The notes under the pieces: generated by a model
Seen by the model: only the letters and a program-made list of their open reading frames with translations
What the model was told of the DNA's origin: nothing
Database searches by the model: none
Origin: Deinococcus aerius
GTDB taxonomy: Bacteria; Deinococcota; Deinococci; Deinococcales; Deinococcaceae
DNA length: 64,000 bases
Reading direction: 5' to 3'
Assembly: GCF_002897375.1 (NCBI RefSeq)
Contig: NZ_BFAG01000016.1
Span: 1 to 64,000 of the forward strand
Part shown: positions 1 to 15,645 of the stretch, piece by piece
Layout of the letters: each line of letters begins with the position of its first letter
How positions within the stretch are numbered: the first letter of the stretch is position 1
Program-made: the position numbers and the translations under genes

Positions 1-82
1 ACCTCCCGGAATCTCTCCACACTTGGGACGGAGCCCGGCGCGGGGCAGGAGGCCCTCCGTAACAGCCCCCATACTGGGGCCC

Positions 83-1188
83 ATGTTCAGAATCGAGGCC
101 GCCGAGGTGCTGCTGGTCCGCCTGCCGCTGAAGTTCCGGTTCGAGACGAGTTTCGGGGTGCAGACCGAGAAACTCGTTCCCCTGCTGGTCCTCCACGGGG
201 AGGGCGTGCAGGGGCTGAGCGAGGGGACGATGGAGGCCGCGCCGATGTACCGCGAAGAGACCATCGCGGGGGGATTGAATCTGCTGCGTGAGGTGTTCCT
301 GCCGCGCGTCCTGGGGCGCTCCTTCGCCAACCCGGAGGCGCTGGAGGCGGCGCTCGGTGGGTTCAGGGGCAACCGCATGGCGCGGGCGATGGTCGAGATG
401 GCCGCGTGGGACCTGTGGGCCAGGAGCCTGGACGTTCCGCTGGGAACCCTGCTGGGTGGGCACAAGACAGAGGTGGAAGTCGGGGTGAGCCTGGGCATTC
501 AGGCGGACGAGGCGGCCACCGTGGAGGTGGTGCGGCGTCACGTGGAGCAGGGGTACCGCCGCATCAAGCTGAAGATCAAGCCGGGCTGGGACGTGCAGCC
601 GGTGCGCGCCACACGGGAAGCCTTTCCCGACATCCGCCTCACGGTGGATGCCAACAGCGCCTACACACTGGCGGACTCGGGACGGCTGGCGGCGCTCGAC
701 GCCTACGACCTGACGTACATCGAGCAGCCGCTCGCCTGGGACGATCTGGTGGACCACGCCGAGTTGCAACGTCGCCTGGGCACACCGTTGTGCCTGGACG
801 AGAGCGTGGCGAGCGCGCAGGACGCCCGCAAGGGGCTCGCGCTGGGGTCAGGACGGGTCATCAACGTGAAGGTGGCGCGGGTGGGCGGGCACGCGGAGGC
901 CCGGCGTGTTCACGATGTGGCGGCGGCGTTCGGGGCGCCCGTGTGGTGCGGCGGGATGCTCGAAAGCGGTGTGGGCCGCGCCCACAACATCCACCTCTCG
1001 ACCCTTCCGAACTTCAGGCTGCCGGGCGACACGAGCAGCGCCAGCCGTTACTGGGAGACCGACGTGGTGAACGAGCCGCTGGAGGCGGCGAATGGCCTGA
1101 TGCCGGTGCCCCGGGGGCCGGGCATCGGCGTGACGCTGAACCGCGAGTTCGTCGCCCGCGTCTGCGAGCTGGAAGAGGAGTACCGGGC

Positions 1189-1192
<4 letters not shown>
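83..1192 (+). CDS. menC: N-acylamino acid racemase / o-succinylbenzoate synthase (enolase superfamily)
   Basis: Enolase-superfamily enzyme that either makes o-succinylbenzoate in menaquinone synthesis or racemises N-acyl (N-succinyl) amino acids; sequence alone does not separate the two. Barrel lysines are visible in KLKIK (about residue 162) and INVK (about 260), and the Mg ligands in VDAN, IEQP and LDES. At 369 residues it is full length. I start at 83 because a CATACT hexamer lies 7 nt upstream, the leaderless layout common in this window; an in-frame TTG at 23 would add only low-complexity residues. It overlaps the next gene, an acetyltransferase, by 4 nt. That pairing favours the racemase role, though menG elsewhere in the window leaves a menaquinone role open. 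Confidence 0.88.
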
Positions 1193-1980
<788 letters not shown>

Positions 1981-2028
1981 ATGGGAACACGGGCACCCCG
2001 CAGGATGCCCGCCGCGAACGCCTGCGGC

Positions 2029-2619
2029 TCAGTAGGTCGCGTTGAAAAAGGCCGTGTCGCTGACCCAGTCCTGCTGGGGGATGGGCTGCTGGACCGGGTT
2101 GACCACGATGCTCAGGGCCTGGGCGAGGCGCTTCTCGCCCTGGGGCTTGACGGTAGCGAAGGCGTCGTTCGACTTGAAGGAGCTGAGTTCTGACAGGTCG
2201 AGCTGGCGGCGGCTGGCGACGACGAGCACCTTGTTCAGCCCCGGAGTGCCGCCCACGCTGTACGTGAAGTTGTCGTTCGCGGAGGGGAAGGAGCGAACCT
2301 GGCCCGCGCGGACGAAGTTCCCGCCGCCCAGACGGTTGGGCAGAACCTGATCCACGCTGCCACTCGGATCGACCGAGAAGAGGTACACGTAGGCGTCCTC
2401 GTTCACGCGGACCGAGACGCGGATCGGGTCATTGATGCGGTAGTTGGGCGCGTAAGAGCCGCTGGGATCACGGTCCACCCACACCTGGGCCGAGAGCGTG
2501 GTGGGCACCGGGTTCACGATGATGCTCTGCGCGCTGACCCGGGGCGTGGCCTGGGCAGGAGAGGCGAGCGGAGCCAGCAGGGAAGCGGTCAGGGCGAGCA
2601 GGATGGCGGGCTTCTTCAT
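2029..2619 (-). CDS. DUF4384 domain-containing exported protein
   Basis: A 196-residue exported protein with a clear Sec signal peptide (MKKP, then a hydrophobic stretch ending near PAQA). The mature part carries the DUF4384 pattern: an N-terminal segment on IIVNP, then [15 protein letters not shown] and later VDQVLPN, seen in surface or secreted proteins of Deinococcus. The IxVNPV motif recurs near the C-terminus (SIVVNPVQQ), so the ends may pair or be duplicated. An AGGAG box 6 nt before the ATG makes this start good; unlike many neighbours it has a leader. It converges with the acetyltransferase gene. No enzymatic role is apparent; attachment to the cell envelope is likely. Confidence 0.82.
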   Translation of the reverse strand: MKKPAILLALTASLLAPLASPAQATPRVSAQSIIVNPVPTTLSAQVWVDRDPSGSYAPNYRINDPIRVSVRVNEDAYVYLFSVDPSGSVDQVLPNRLGGGNFVRAGQVRSFPSANDNFTYSVGGTPGLNKVLVVASRRQLDLSELSSFKSNDAFATVKPQGEKRLAQALSIVVNPVQQPIPQQDWVSDTAFFNATY

Positions 2620-2790
2620 GTCGTCTCCTCGGCAGAGGTCACCGTGCCGGGCACGTCCCAGCGCGTGGTTTCAGCAACCTCTCTTGTTAATTCAGCCTAG
2701 GCCCACCCGCCTGACGCCGGGTGAAGCGCACCTGACCGAACGTGAGCCGGGGCAGGATTCACCCTCATGAGAGGAACCCGGGAGGCCAAA

Positions 2791-2830
2791 GAGAGGAGGC
2801 GGAACCCTGGACGATTCCGCCTCTCTTTTC
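2791..2830 (-). terminator. Terminator downstream of tRNA-Gln
   Basis: An inverted repeat with arms AGGCGGAA (2797-2804) and TTCCGCCT (2815-2822), extended by a gagag/ctctc outer pairing with one bulge. On the minus strand it directly follows the tRNA CCA end and runs into a short T stretch. The other strand ends in CTCTTTTC, so it may work weakly both ways. Confidence 0.65.
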
Positions 2831-2904
<74 letters not shown>

Positions 2905-2928
2905 ACGCCGGGTGCCAAAGCGCAGTGG

Positions 2929-2954
2929 AGTATAGCCGCGCCCCGAGGAGGGGG

Positions 2955-2958
<4 letters not shown>
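2929..2958 (-). promoter_or_regulatory. Sigma-70 type promoter of tRNA-Gln
   Basis: On the minus strand a -35 TTGACC (2953-2958) and a -10 TATACT (2929-2934) are separated by 18 nt, starting transcription about 17 nt before the tRNA. The -35 hexamer overlaps the stop codon of the upstream helicase gene (2955-2957). Confidence 0.8.
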
Positions 2959-5591
<2,633 letters not shown>

Positions 5592-5693
5592 GTTCCCCAG
5601 TGTAGGGCGCCCGGGAACGGGAGGGCCGGGAGGGGCGTCACGGTCGGCCCCCCGCAATGTGCCCCGCCACTTTGCCATTCCCGTCTCAGGCTC

Positions 5694-5744
5694 TAGGCTG
5701 TCCCTATGCCGTCCTCCTCACGGTGGGGGCGCCCGCGTGCCTGA
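5694..5744 (+). promoter_or_regulatory. Leaderless promoter and 12-codon mini-ORF overlapping the kinase start
   Basis: A TAGGCT hexamer (5694-5699) lies 6 nt before an ATG at 5706, exactly the leaderless spacing of this window, but that ATG opens a 12-codon frame (MPSSSRWGRPRA) that stops at 5744. The kinase GTG at 5737 lies inside the end of this mini-ORF in another frame. It may be a leader peptide coupling translation, or mark a frameshift at the kinase N-terminus. Confidence 0.45.
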
Positions 5745-7395
5745 CCCCACCGTGCCCCCTGCCCCCTCCCTGCCGGGCGACCCGCCGCCGCAGGCCCTGC
5801 TCGACGCCCTGAAAAGCCACGTCGCCATCGTGGACCGGCGGGGGGTGATCGTGGGCGTGAACCAGTCGTGGCGCGCGTTTGCCGAACTCAACGGGGGGGA
5901 CCCGGCCGCCAGCGGGGTGGGCAGCAATTACCTGGAAGCGGCGGCCCCGCACTCCACCATGCAGGCGGGGCTGCGGGCGGTGCTGGACGGCGAACGGTCC
6001 GAGTTCGAGCTGACCTACCCCTGCCACGCGCCGGGCGAGCACCGCTGGTTCCGGGTGCGGGTCACGCCGCTGCGCGGGGCCGGCGAGGTCACGCACGCCT
6101 TCGTCGAGCACCTCAACGTCACGCCGGAGGCCCGGGGCCGGGAGGAGTTGCGCCGCACCCGCCTCGAACTCGGGACTCGGGTGGCCGACCGCACCGCCGC
6201 GCTGGAGCGCCGCACCCGGGACCTCGCCGACCGGACCGGGGCGCTGGAGGCCTTCGCGCGGTTCACCGAGATCGCCGCCCGCACCACCGACTCCCGGGAG
6301 CTGGTTCGCCACGCCGCCGAGGTCCTGCGGGCCACCCTGGGGGCCGTGGCGGTCGGCTACTACGAGCAGGGCGCGGCGGGATGGCAGGCCCGCCACCTGT
6401 CCCCGGGGCTGCCCGCCGGGGTGGAGGCGTACCTGACGGGCGACTTCCCCGCACAGCTTCCGGGTGAGCACCCCGGCGGGGAGGCCGTCTTCCGGGAGGC
6501 CGGGGGCACGGACCCTCTCGGCGCGACGGCCCGGCTGCCGCTCACCCTGCGCCGCCCGGGCGACGCGCTGCTGGTCATGGTCAGCCTCGCGCAGGGCACC
6601 TGGCCCGAGGGGGCCCGCGCCGTCTTCCGGGCGGTGGGGCGCAGCTTCGCCCTCGCGCTGGAGCGGGCGGAGCAGGCCCGTCACCTCGCCGAGCAGGGGG
6701 CGCGGCTGGCCGAGCTGAACGCGGAACTCACCGCGTACACGGCGGGGCTGTCCCGCGACCTGCGCGACCCCGCCCGCCGCATCGCGGGCTTCGCGGGCTT
6801 GCTCGAGGCCCGGCTGCCGGAGGGCGACCCGACCGTGCGGCGCCACCTGGGCATCATCCGGGCGGAGACGGAACGGCTTCAGGCGCTCGTGGAGGACCTG
6901 GCGCAGCTCCGGCCCCTCCAGGAGCGGCACCTGAACCCCCTGCCGCTCGCCCTGGCGCCCCTGGTCGTGCAGGTTCGCAGCGACCTGGGGCACGTCACGC
7001 GGGGGCGGCGCATCTCGTGGACCGTCGGGACACTGCCCACCGTCCATGCCGACCACCTGCTGCTGCGCCAGGTCCTCACCCACCTGCTGCACAACGCGCT
7101 GAAGTTCACCGCGGGGCGCGACCCCGCCCGCATCGAGGTGGGCGGCGAGGAGCGGGGGGACGGCACCCTGGTCTGGGTCCGGGACAACGGGGTGGGCTTC
7201 GACCCCGCGCAGGTCGGGCGCCTCTTTCAGGTGTTCACCCGGCTGCACGGCGACGAGTACGAGGGGAGCGGGGTGGGCCTCGCCAATGTCCGGCGCATCG
7301 TCCACCGCCACGGCGGGCAGGTCTGGGCCGAGGGGGAACCCGGGGTGGGGGCCGCGTTCTTCTTCACGCTGCCCCGGCCCGGCGCGCCCTCCTGA
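5737..7395 (+). CDS. PAS-GAF sensor histidine kinase lacking the phospho-accepting histidine
   Basis: Cytoplasmic sensor protein of 552 residues with no membrane segment. Domains in order: PAS-like (about 20-135, with VAIVDRRG and NQSWRAFAELNGG), a short coiled coil (135-175), GAF-like (178-325), a dimerisation helix pair, and a HATPase domain (about 420-552) with N-box HNALKFT, G1 DNGVGFD and G2 GSGVGLANV. In relatives the H-box reads SHDLR; here it reads SRDLR, with Arg at residue 340. The ATPase half looks intact, so the protein may act as a pseudokinase, a phosphatase or a partner for another kinase. No response regulator is adjacent. The stop abuts the convergent iron-sulfur gene. Confidence 0.85.
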   Translation: MPDPTVPPAPSLPGDPPPQALLDALKSHVAIVDRRGVIVGVNQSWRAFAELNGGDPAASGVGSNYLEAAAPHSTMQAGLRAVLDGERSEFELTYPCHAPGEHRWFRVRVTPLRGAGEVTHAFVEHLNVTPEARGREELRRTRLELGTRVADRTAALERRTRDLADRTGALEAFARFTEIAARTTDSRELVRHAAEVLRATLGAVAVGYYEQGAAGWQARHLSPGLPAGVEAYLTGDFPAQLPGEHPGGEAVFREAGGTDPLGATARLPLTLRRPGDALLVMVSLAQGTWPEGARAVFRAVGRSFALALERAEQARHLAEQGARLAELNAELTAYTAGLSRDLRDPARRIAGFAGLLEARLPEGDPTVRRHLGIIRAETERLQALVEDLAQLRPLQERHLNPLPLALAPLVVQVRSDLGHVTRGRRISWTVGTLPTVHADHLLLRQVLTHLLHNALKFTAGRDPARIEVGGEERGDGTLVWVRDNGVGFDPAQVGRLFQVFTRLHGDEYEGSGVGLANVRRIVHRHGGQVWAEGEPGVGAAFFFTLPRPGAPS

Positions 7396-8400
<1,005 letters not shown>

Positions 8401-8455
8401 GGGCCGAGTCTAGCGGCGCGCGGGGAAGGCGAGTGGAAGCTTGATCCAGCTCAAG

Positions 8456-8842
8456 CTACGGGCGGCGGGTGGGCACGCGCAGGGTGATGCACAGGACGCC
8501 CGCCAGCCCCAGCAGCACCCACACCACCTGGCCCACGAGCACGGGAATGCGCGGCAGGCTGAAGCTCACGGCCACCACGATGCAGGTGCAGGCGATCCAC
8601 TTCGCCCGCAGCGGCATTCCGCGCCCCTCGCGGTAGTCGCGCACGAGTTCGCCCACCACGGGGCGCGAGAGCAGCCAGGCCTCCCACTTCGGGTTGCCCC
8701 GGGCGAAACAGGCCGCCGCCAGCACGAACCACACCGTTCCCGGAAAGCCCGGGAGGATCAGGCCCACGAACCCCAGGCCGGTGAGCACGAAGCCCAGCGC
8801 CACCCACAGGGGCCGGACGACGGGAGAGGGTGGGCCACTCAT
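8456..8842 (-). CDS. DUF454 (YbaN-like) inner-membrane protein
   Basis: A small membrane protein of 128 residues in the DUF454/YbaN family. The family signature is visible: a first hydrophobic hairpin with GLGFVGLILPGFPGTVWF, the ACFARGNPKWEAWLL segment, and two further transmembrane helices near the C-terminus. The family's role is unknown; in proteobacteria it sits near various metabolic genes. I place the start at 8842 because TACCCT lies 7 nt upstream, the leaderless layout; a GTG at 8875 would add 11 residues. Gene-free sequence of 55 nt separates it from the iron-sulfur gene start at 8400. Confidence 0.78.
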   Translation of the reverse strand: MSGPPSPVVRPLWVALGFVLTGLGFVGLILPGFPGTVWFVLAAACFARGNPKWEAWLLSRPVVGELVRDYREGRGMPLRAKWIACTCIVVAVSFSLPRIPVLVGQVVWVLLGLAGVLCITLRVPTRRP

Positions 8843-8932
8843 GCCGATCAGGGTACGGCGTGGGCCGCCGGTCACCTACCCCTGGACGCTCTCTCCTGTC
8901 AGAAACCGGGAGTCTCAGGCTTCCACGACTGA

Positions 8933-8965
8933 AGAGGCGCATCGGACCCACCCCGATGCGCCTCT
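8933..8965 (-). terminator. Hairpin downstream of glmS
   Basis: Perfect 13-bp inverted repeat (AGAGGCGCATCGG, 8933-8945, and its complement 8953-8965) just past the glmS stop. There is no long T tract on either side, so it may be a terminator or a 3' stabilising stem. Confidence 0.6.
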
Positions 8966-8978
8966 CCACGAGACCTGC

Positions 8979-10799
<1,821 letters not shown>

Positions 10800-10863
10800 A
10801 CGTACTCCTTGACCCGCGCCTGAAGCCAGGGCGGGCAGTGTCTTTGGGTTGGGTTGTGGCACC

Positions 10864-11044
<181 letters not shown>

Positions 11045-11139
11045 TCCCGTGTTGTGTGAACCGGACACCAGCGGTTCGGGGGCAGCATAGCACCCCAAGT
11101 TGAGTCAGGTGTGCAAGATGCTCAGGGGTGTGAGCTTTT

Positions 11140-12480
11140 TCAGGTCCAGCGGCGCGCGTAGGCCTCGGCGTCGAACTTGCGGTTCAGGCCGCTGGCGGCG
11201 AGGTAGCGGACCATCCCGAAGATCGGGCGCCGGGCCCAGGGGCGGTCGTGCAGGCCGAAGACCCAGCCCACGCCCGCGTAGGAGTTCGCATCGCGCCCGT
11301 CGAGTTCGTAGTGGTTGTTGAGCCAGAGGGTCGTCTCGTAGGCCTCCCGGGGCGTGGCGGTCCATTCCAGAATCTTCTTGCCCCAGTACATCCGCATGGA
11401 GTTGTGCATCCGGCCCGTGCGGACCATCTCGGTGTGGGCGGCGTTCCAGTAAGGGTCGTGGGTCCGCGTCGCGTCGAGTTCCTCGCGGGTGTAGAGGTGG
11501 GGGCGGGGGTCGGCGGCGTGTTCCTCCAGTGTTCCCCGCGTCCAGGCGGGCAGCCCCTCGTAGCGGTCGTAGGCGGGGTTGAACTCGCAGTAGTTAAAGC
11601 TGAGTTCGCGCCGGACGATCATCTCCTCCAGGAAAGCGTCGAGGCCGGGGCCACCGTCCGAATGCTCCCGCGCCGCGAGGGCCGCCGTCAGGGGTGAGAG
11701 GTGGCCGTAGTGCAGGTACGCGCTCAGGCGGCTGCCCCCGTCCACGTTGGGATCGCGCCGCCCGGAGTCGTAGCCCGGCAGCAGGCGGGTCACGAAGTAG
11801 TCCAGCCGAGCCAGCGCCTTGACCTCGCCCCCCTCCTCCTCGCCGGGGGGCACGCTGTTGTCCACGCCGAGGGCACGCACGGTGAGCGCGGGGTCGCTCA
11901 CATCCAGGCCGAGGTCCCAATCGGGGTGGGGCTGGACCTCGCCCTCCACCTTCAGGGGGACCAGAAACCGTTCCAGCAGGCGGTGGAGTTTGGGGCGGAG
12001 GGTGCGAGCCCCGACCTCCTGCCGGTTCGAGACGGTGTGGATGGGCACCACAGCGTCCGACTCCACCTGAACGAAGGGCACAGTCAGCCGTTCGGCGAGG
12101 TCGGCCCGCCACTGGCGACCGGGACGCAGATATCCCCGGTCGGTGACGACGAGGCTGGCCCCCTGGGCGGCCTTGAAAACTTCGTCGGGCGTGTTCCCGA
12201 CCCGCACCGAAAGCGGAATGCCGCGCTCAGCCAGGCCCTTTCTCAGGTCCCGCAGGCCCTCCAGCAGGTACTGAAAGTGCCGGGCATTGGCCTCGGGATA
12301 GTCGGGATTCAGGCCGAAGACGGCGGCGAGGGGCTGGCCCAGACGCCGGGCCTCGCGCACCGCGTATTCGAGGGCGTGGTTGTCCCGCGTGCGCGCACTC
12401 GACTGCACCCACAGCAGCACGAAGCCGCCCCGCCCCGGCTCGCCCGGCCTGAGCACCTGCACCCGTTCCGGCTGGATCAT
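11140..12480 (-). CDS. phr: Class II deoxyribodipyrimidine photolyase
   Basis: Flavoprotein of 446 residues that uses light to split cyclobutane pyrimidine dimers. Class II hallmarks are present: an N-terminal VQSSARTRDNHALEYA segment, and C-terminal MRMYWGKKILEW and ELDGRDANSYAGVGW motifs around the FAD site. This differs from the class I enzyme of E. coli. The start is supported by TACAAC 6 nt before the ATG. The gene is followed on the same strand by the glmS leader, but the ribozyme gap makes co-transcription uncertain. D. radiodurans is known to lack photolyase activity, so this marks a lineage difference. Confidence 0.93.
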   Translation of the reverse strand: MIQPERVQVLRPGEPGRGGFVLLWVQSSARTRDNHALEYAVREARRLGQPLAAVFGLNPDYPEANARHFQYLLEGLRDLRKGLAERGIPLSVRVGNTPDEVFKAAQGASLVVTDRGYLRPGRQWRADLAERLTVPFVQVESDAVVPIHTVSNRQEVGARTLRPKLHRLLERFLVPLKVEGEVQPHPDWDLGLDVSDPALTVRALGVDNSVPPGEEEGGEVKALARLDYFVTRLLPGYDSGRRDPNVDGGSRLSAYLHYGHLSPLTAALAAREHSDGGPGLDAFLEEMIVRRELSFNYCEFNPAYDRYEGLPAWTRGTLEEHAADPRPHLYTREELDATRTHDPYWNAAHTEMVRTGRMHNSMRMYWGKKILEWTATPREAYETTLWLNNHYELDGRDANSYAGVGWVFGLHDRPWARRPIFGMVRYLAASGLNRKFDAEAYARRWT

Positions 12481-12537
12481 GGTCGGGTTGTACCCCGGCG
12501 GGAGCTGAACAGACGGTAGGCGATGCTGCCGAAGTCC

Positions 12538-13740
12538 TCAGCGTCCGGCAGCCACGGGCACCCGCTCCAACGCCCCCAACACGTCCTCGATCAGGTCCCC
12601 GGCGTCCTCGATACCCACGGAGAGGCGGACCAGGCCCGGCGTCACGCCCTGGCGCTCCAGCGTCTCCTCACCAAGGAGGTGGTGGGTGGTGCTGCCCGGA
12701 TGGCACGACAGGCTCTCCACGTCGCCCAGGCTGACCGCCTGTGTGAAGAGCCGCAACCCGTCGAGGAAGGCGAAGGCCGCCTCCACCGAGCCGAGGTCGA
12801 GGCTGAGCAGGCCGCCGAAGGCGCGCATCTGCCGGGCGGCGACCTCGTGCCCCGGGTGAGTGGGCAGGCCGGGGTAATGGAGAGCCCCTAGGGCGGGATG
12901 ACCCTGAAGCGCCTCTGTCAGCGCCGCCGCGTTCGCGCAGTGAGCTTCCATCCGCAGCGGGAGGGTCTTCAGGCCCCGCAGCAGCAGGTACGCCTCGAAA
13001 GGGCCGAGGACCGAGCCGACATGACGCAGGCCATGCAGCCGCAGTTCGGAGATCAATTCGGCCCGTCCAGCAACGACCCCGGCAATTACATCCCCGTGGC
13101 CGCCCAGGTACTTCGTCGCGGAATGCATCACGAGGTCGGCGCCATGCTCCAGCGGTCGCGTCAGGTACGGGGTGGAGAAGGTGTTGTCCACGACGACGAG
13201 GGCGCCCGCCGCGCGCGCGACCTCCGAGGCGGCGTGCAGGTCCACGATCTTCAACGTGGGATTGGTCGGCGTTTCCAACCAGACCAGCCGGGTCCGCTCG
13301 GAGACCACCTCGCGCAGTTCCTCCAGGTCGCCCGCCTCGCGCACGGTCACCCCGAATCGGCCCAGGATGTCGCGCAGCAGCCCTTCCGTGCCCCCGTACA
13401 GCGGGCCGACAAAGGCCACCTCGTCACCGGAGGTCAGCAGGGTCAGGGCGATGGCGCTCGCCGCCCCCATGCCGCTGCCAAACGCCACGGCGTCCTCGGC
13501 CCCCTCCAGGCTCGCCACCTTCTCCTCGAAGGCGCGCACCGTGGGGTTGGAGAGCCGCGAGTAGAAGTAGCCCTGTTCCTCCCCCGCGAAGAGGCGGGCG
13601 CCGCGCTCGGCGTTGCCATAGCCGAAGGTGGAGGTCGCGTAGATGGGAACGGCGTGCGCGCCCGTCACGGGGTCAAGACCGTGGCCCGCATGAACGGCAC
13701 GGGTGCGGAACCCGGCGGGCCGGGAGTCTTGTTTAGACAT
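12538..13740 (-). CDS. Trans-sulfuration family PLP enzyme (cystathionine/methionine gamma-lyase type)
   Basis: PLP-dependent enzyme of Cys/Met metabolism, 400 residues, full length for the family. The Schiff-base lysine is in HSATKYLGGHGD, and the phosphate-binding region in SGMGAASA. Other family blocks are YSRLSNPT, LETPTNP and SVGIEDAGDLI. Classical methionine gamma-lyases have Cys in LYGCT; here it reads LYGGT, so cystathionine gamma-lyase or gamma-synthase activity, or a variant methionine lyase, is equally possible. TACAAT lies 7 nt before the ATG, implying a leaderless transcript. It stands alone between photolyase and a membrane channel gene, both on the same strand. Confidence 0.85.
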   Translation of the reverse strand: MSKQDSRPAGFRTRAVHAGHGLDPVTGAHAVPIYATSTFGYGNAERGARLFAGEEQGYFYSRLSNPTVRAFEEKVASLEGAEDAVAFGSGMGAASAIALTLLTSGDEVAFVGPLYGGTEGLLRDILGRFGVTVREAGDLEELREVVSERTRLVWLETPTNPTLKIVDLHAASEVARAAGALVVVDNTFSTPYLTRPLEHGADLVMHSATKYLGGHGDVIAGVVAGRAELISELRLHGLRHVGSVLGPFEAYLLLRGLKTLPLRMEAHCANAAALTEALQGHPALGALHYPGLPTHPGHEVAARQMRAFGGLLSLDLGSVEAAFAFLDGLRLFTQAVSLGDVESLSCHPGSTTHHLLGEETLERQGVTPGLVRLSVGIEDAGDLIEDVLGALERVPVAAGR

Positions 13741-13791
13741 GATGCTGATTGTACCGTGCTCGGCGGGCGGGAGCTGTGAAGATTGCCGGGC

Positions 13792-14442
<651 letters not shown>

Positions 14443-14464
14443 CGCGGGACATGCTAACGCGCTC

Positions 14465-14514
<50 letters not shown>

Positions 14515-14586
14515 AGTGGGCCGAGAAGATGGCCCCGGCGTAGACCCCACACCCCAGCGCCGAGCGGCTCCCCGAGGAGAAAGATC

Positions 14587-14769
14587 ATGGCGAAGCACCC
14601 CGTTCCCAAGAAGAAGACGAGCAAGAGCAAGCGCGACATGCGCCGCAGCCACCACGCGCTGGTCGCCCCCAACCTGACCGAGTGCCCCCACTGCCACGCC
14701 AAGAAGCTCCAGCACCACGTGTGCCCGAGCTGCGGCTACTACGCGGGCCGTCAGGTCCTCGCGGTCTAA
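14587..14769 (+). CDS. rpmF: 50S ribosomal protein L32
   Basis: Ribosomal protein L32 of 60 residues. It begins [17 protein letters not shown], the standard L32 N-terminus, and carries a zinc ribbon: CPHC near residue 33 and CPSC near 46. The start follows a GAGGAGAAAG Shine-Dalgarno region. A good promoter lies about 95 nt upstream and a hairpin with a T6 run follows, so it is monocistronic here. In many bacteria rpmF follows a DUF177 gene and precedes fatty-acid genes; neither is next to it in this window. Confidence 0.98.
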   Translation: MAKHPVPKKKTSKSKRDMRRSHHALVAPNLTECPHCHAKKLQHHVCPSCGYYAGRQVLAV

Positions 14770-14788
14770 GGACAGGCAGCCTCTGCAA

Positions 14789-14812
14789 AGCTCCCCACGC
14801 GGGGGCTTTTTT
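14789..14812 (+). terminator. Rho-independent terminator of rpmF
   Basis: AGCTCCCC and GGGGGCT form a stem around a short loop, followed by TTTTTT, 20 nt after the rpmF stop. Confidence 0.88.
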
Positions 14813-14877
14813 GTTGGCTGCCGTGGGGACCTGGACAACCTGTTTTGATGGGGCGACGGTTCGGGCGAAGATCGCTC

Positions 14878-15642
14878 ATGACCGACGCCCGCCGTCAGTT
14901 CAACGCGCACGCCAGCCTCTACGCGGCCAGCGAGGTGCACCGCGGCGGCCCCAGCCTACCCGTGCTGCTGGAGTATGCCGGGCCGAGCCCGGAGGACGTG
15001 GCGCTCGACGTAGCGACCGGGACGGGAAATACCGCGCTTGCCCTCGCGCCCTTTGTAAGCCAGGTTATCGGCCTCGACCTCGCCGAGGGGATGCTCGCCC
15101 ATGCCCGCGAGCGTGCCGAGCGCGAGGGGCTTGCGAACGCGACCTTTCAGGAGGGGAGTGCTGAGCTCCTGCCCTTCCCCGACGAGTCGTTCACCCTCGT
15201 CACGTCCCGGCACGCGCCGCACCATTTCGGCGACCTGGCGGCCTTTCTGCGGGAGGCCTACCGGGTATTGAGGCCCGGTGGGCGGCTGGTCGTCGCCGAT
15301 CAGGTCAGCCCCACGCCGGAGCTTCAACCCTGGGTGGACGAGTTCCAGCGCACCCGCGACCCCAGCCACCACGCGCAGCGGACGGTGCAGGCGTGGCGGG
15401 ACTTGACGACGGCAACAGGTTTCGCCTGGGTACGCGACACCCTGATTCCCTACCGGCTGGAGTTCGACTGGTGGACGCGGCAATCGGGCTGCACGACCGA
15501 GACGGTGGAGCGCCTGCGCGGCCTGGCCCGCCACCTCACCCCAGAGCAGCGGGAGGAGGTCGGGCTGATCCACGAGGACGGGAACCTCGTCGCCCATCTG
15601 GAACCCATGCTCGTCGTCCGGCTGGAGAAACCGGCGGGGTAA
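14878..15642 (+). CDS. Class I SAM-dependent methyltransferase (UbiE/Methyltransf_11-like)
   Basis: Predicted SAM-dependent methyltransferase of 254 residues; substrate unknown. Motif I is LDVATGTGNTALAL (about residues 43-56), motif II falls at IGLDLAEGML, and the post-motif FPDESFTLVTSR and LRPGGRLVVAD blocks follow. The C-terminal third resembles small-molecule methyltransferases rather than RNA enzymes. The ATG at 14878 is preferred over an upstream ATG at 14845, whose extra residues are basic and unlike the family. It converges with the menG gene 3 nt away, and the two are distant relatives, but opposite orientation argues against one operon. Confidence 0.82.
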   Translation: MTDARRQFNAHASLYAASEVHRGGPSLPVLLEYAGPSPEDVALDVATGTGNTALALAPFVSQVIGLDLAEGMLAHARERAEREGLANATFQEGSAELLPFPDESFTLVTSRHAPHHFGDLAAFLREAYRVLRPGGRLVVADQVSPTPELQPWVDEFQRTRDPSHHAQRTVQAWRDLTTATGFAWVRDTLIPYRLEFDWWTRQSGCTTETVERLRGLARHLTPEQREEVGLIHEDGNLVAHLEPMLVVRLEKPAG

Positions 15643-15645
15643 GGC

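Noticed and set aside
2791..2830. The hairpin near tRNA-Gln as an attachment site
   Set aside because: There is no integrase gene or second copy of the tRNA end, so it is treated as a terminator only.
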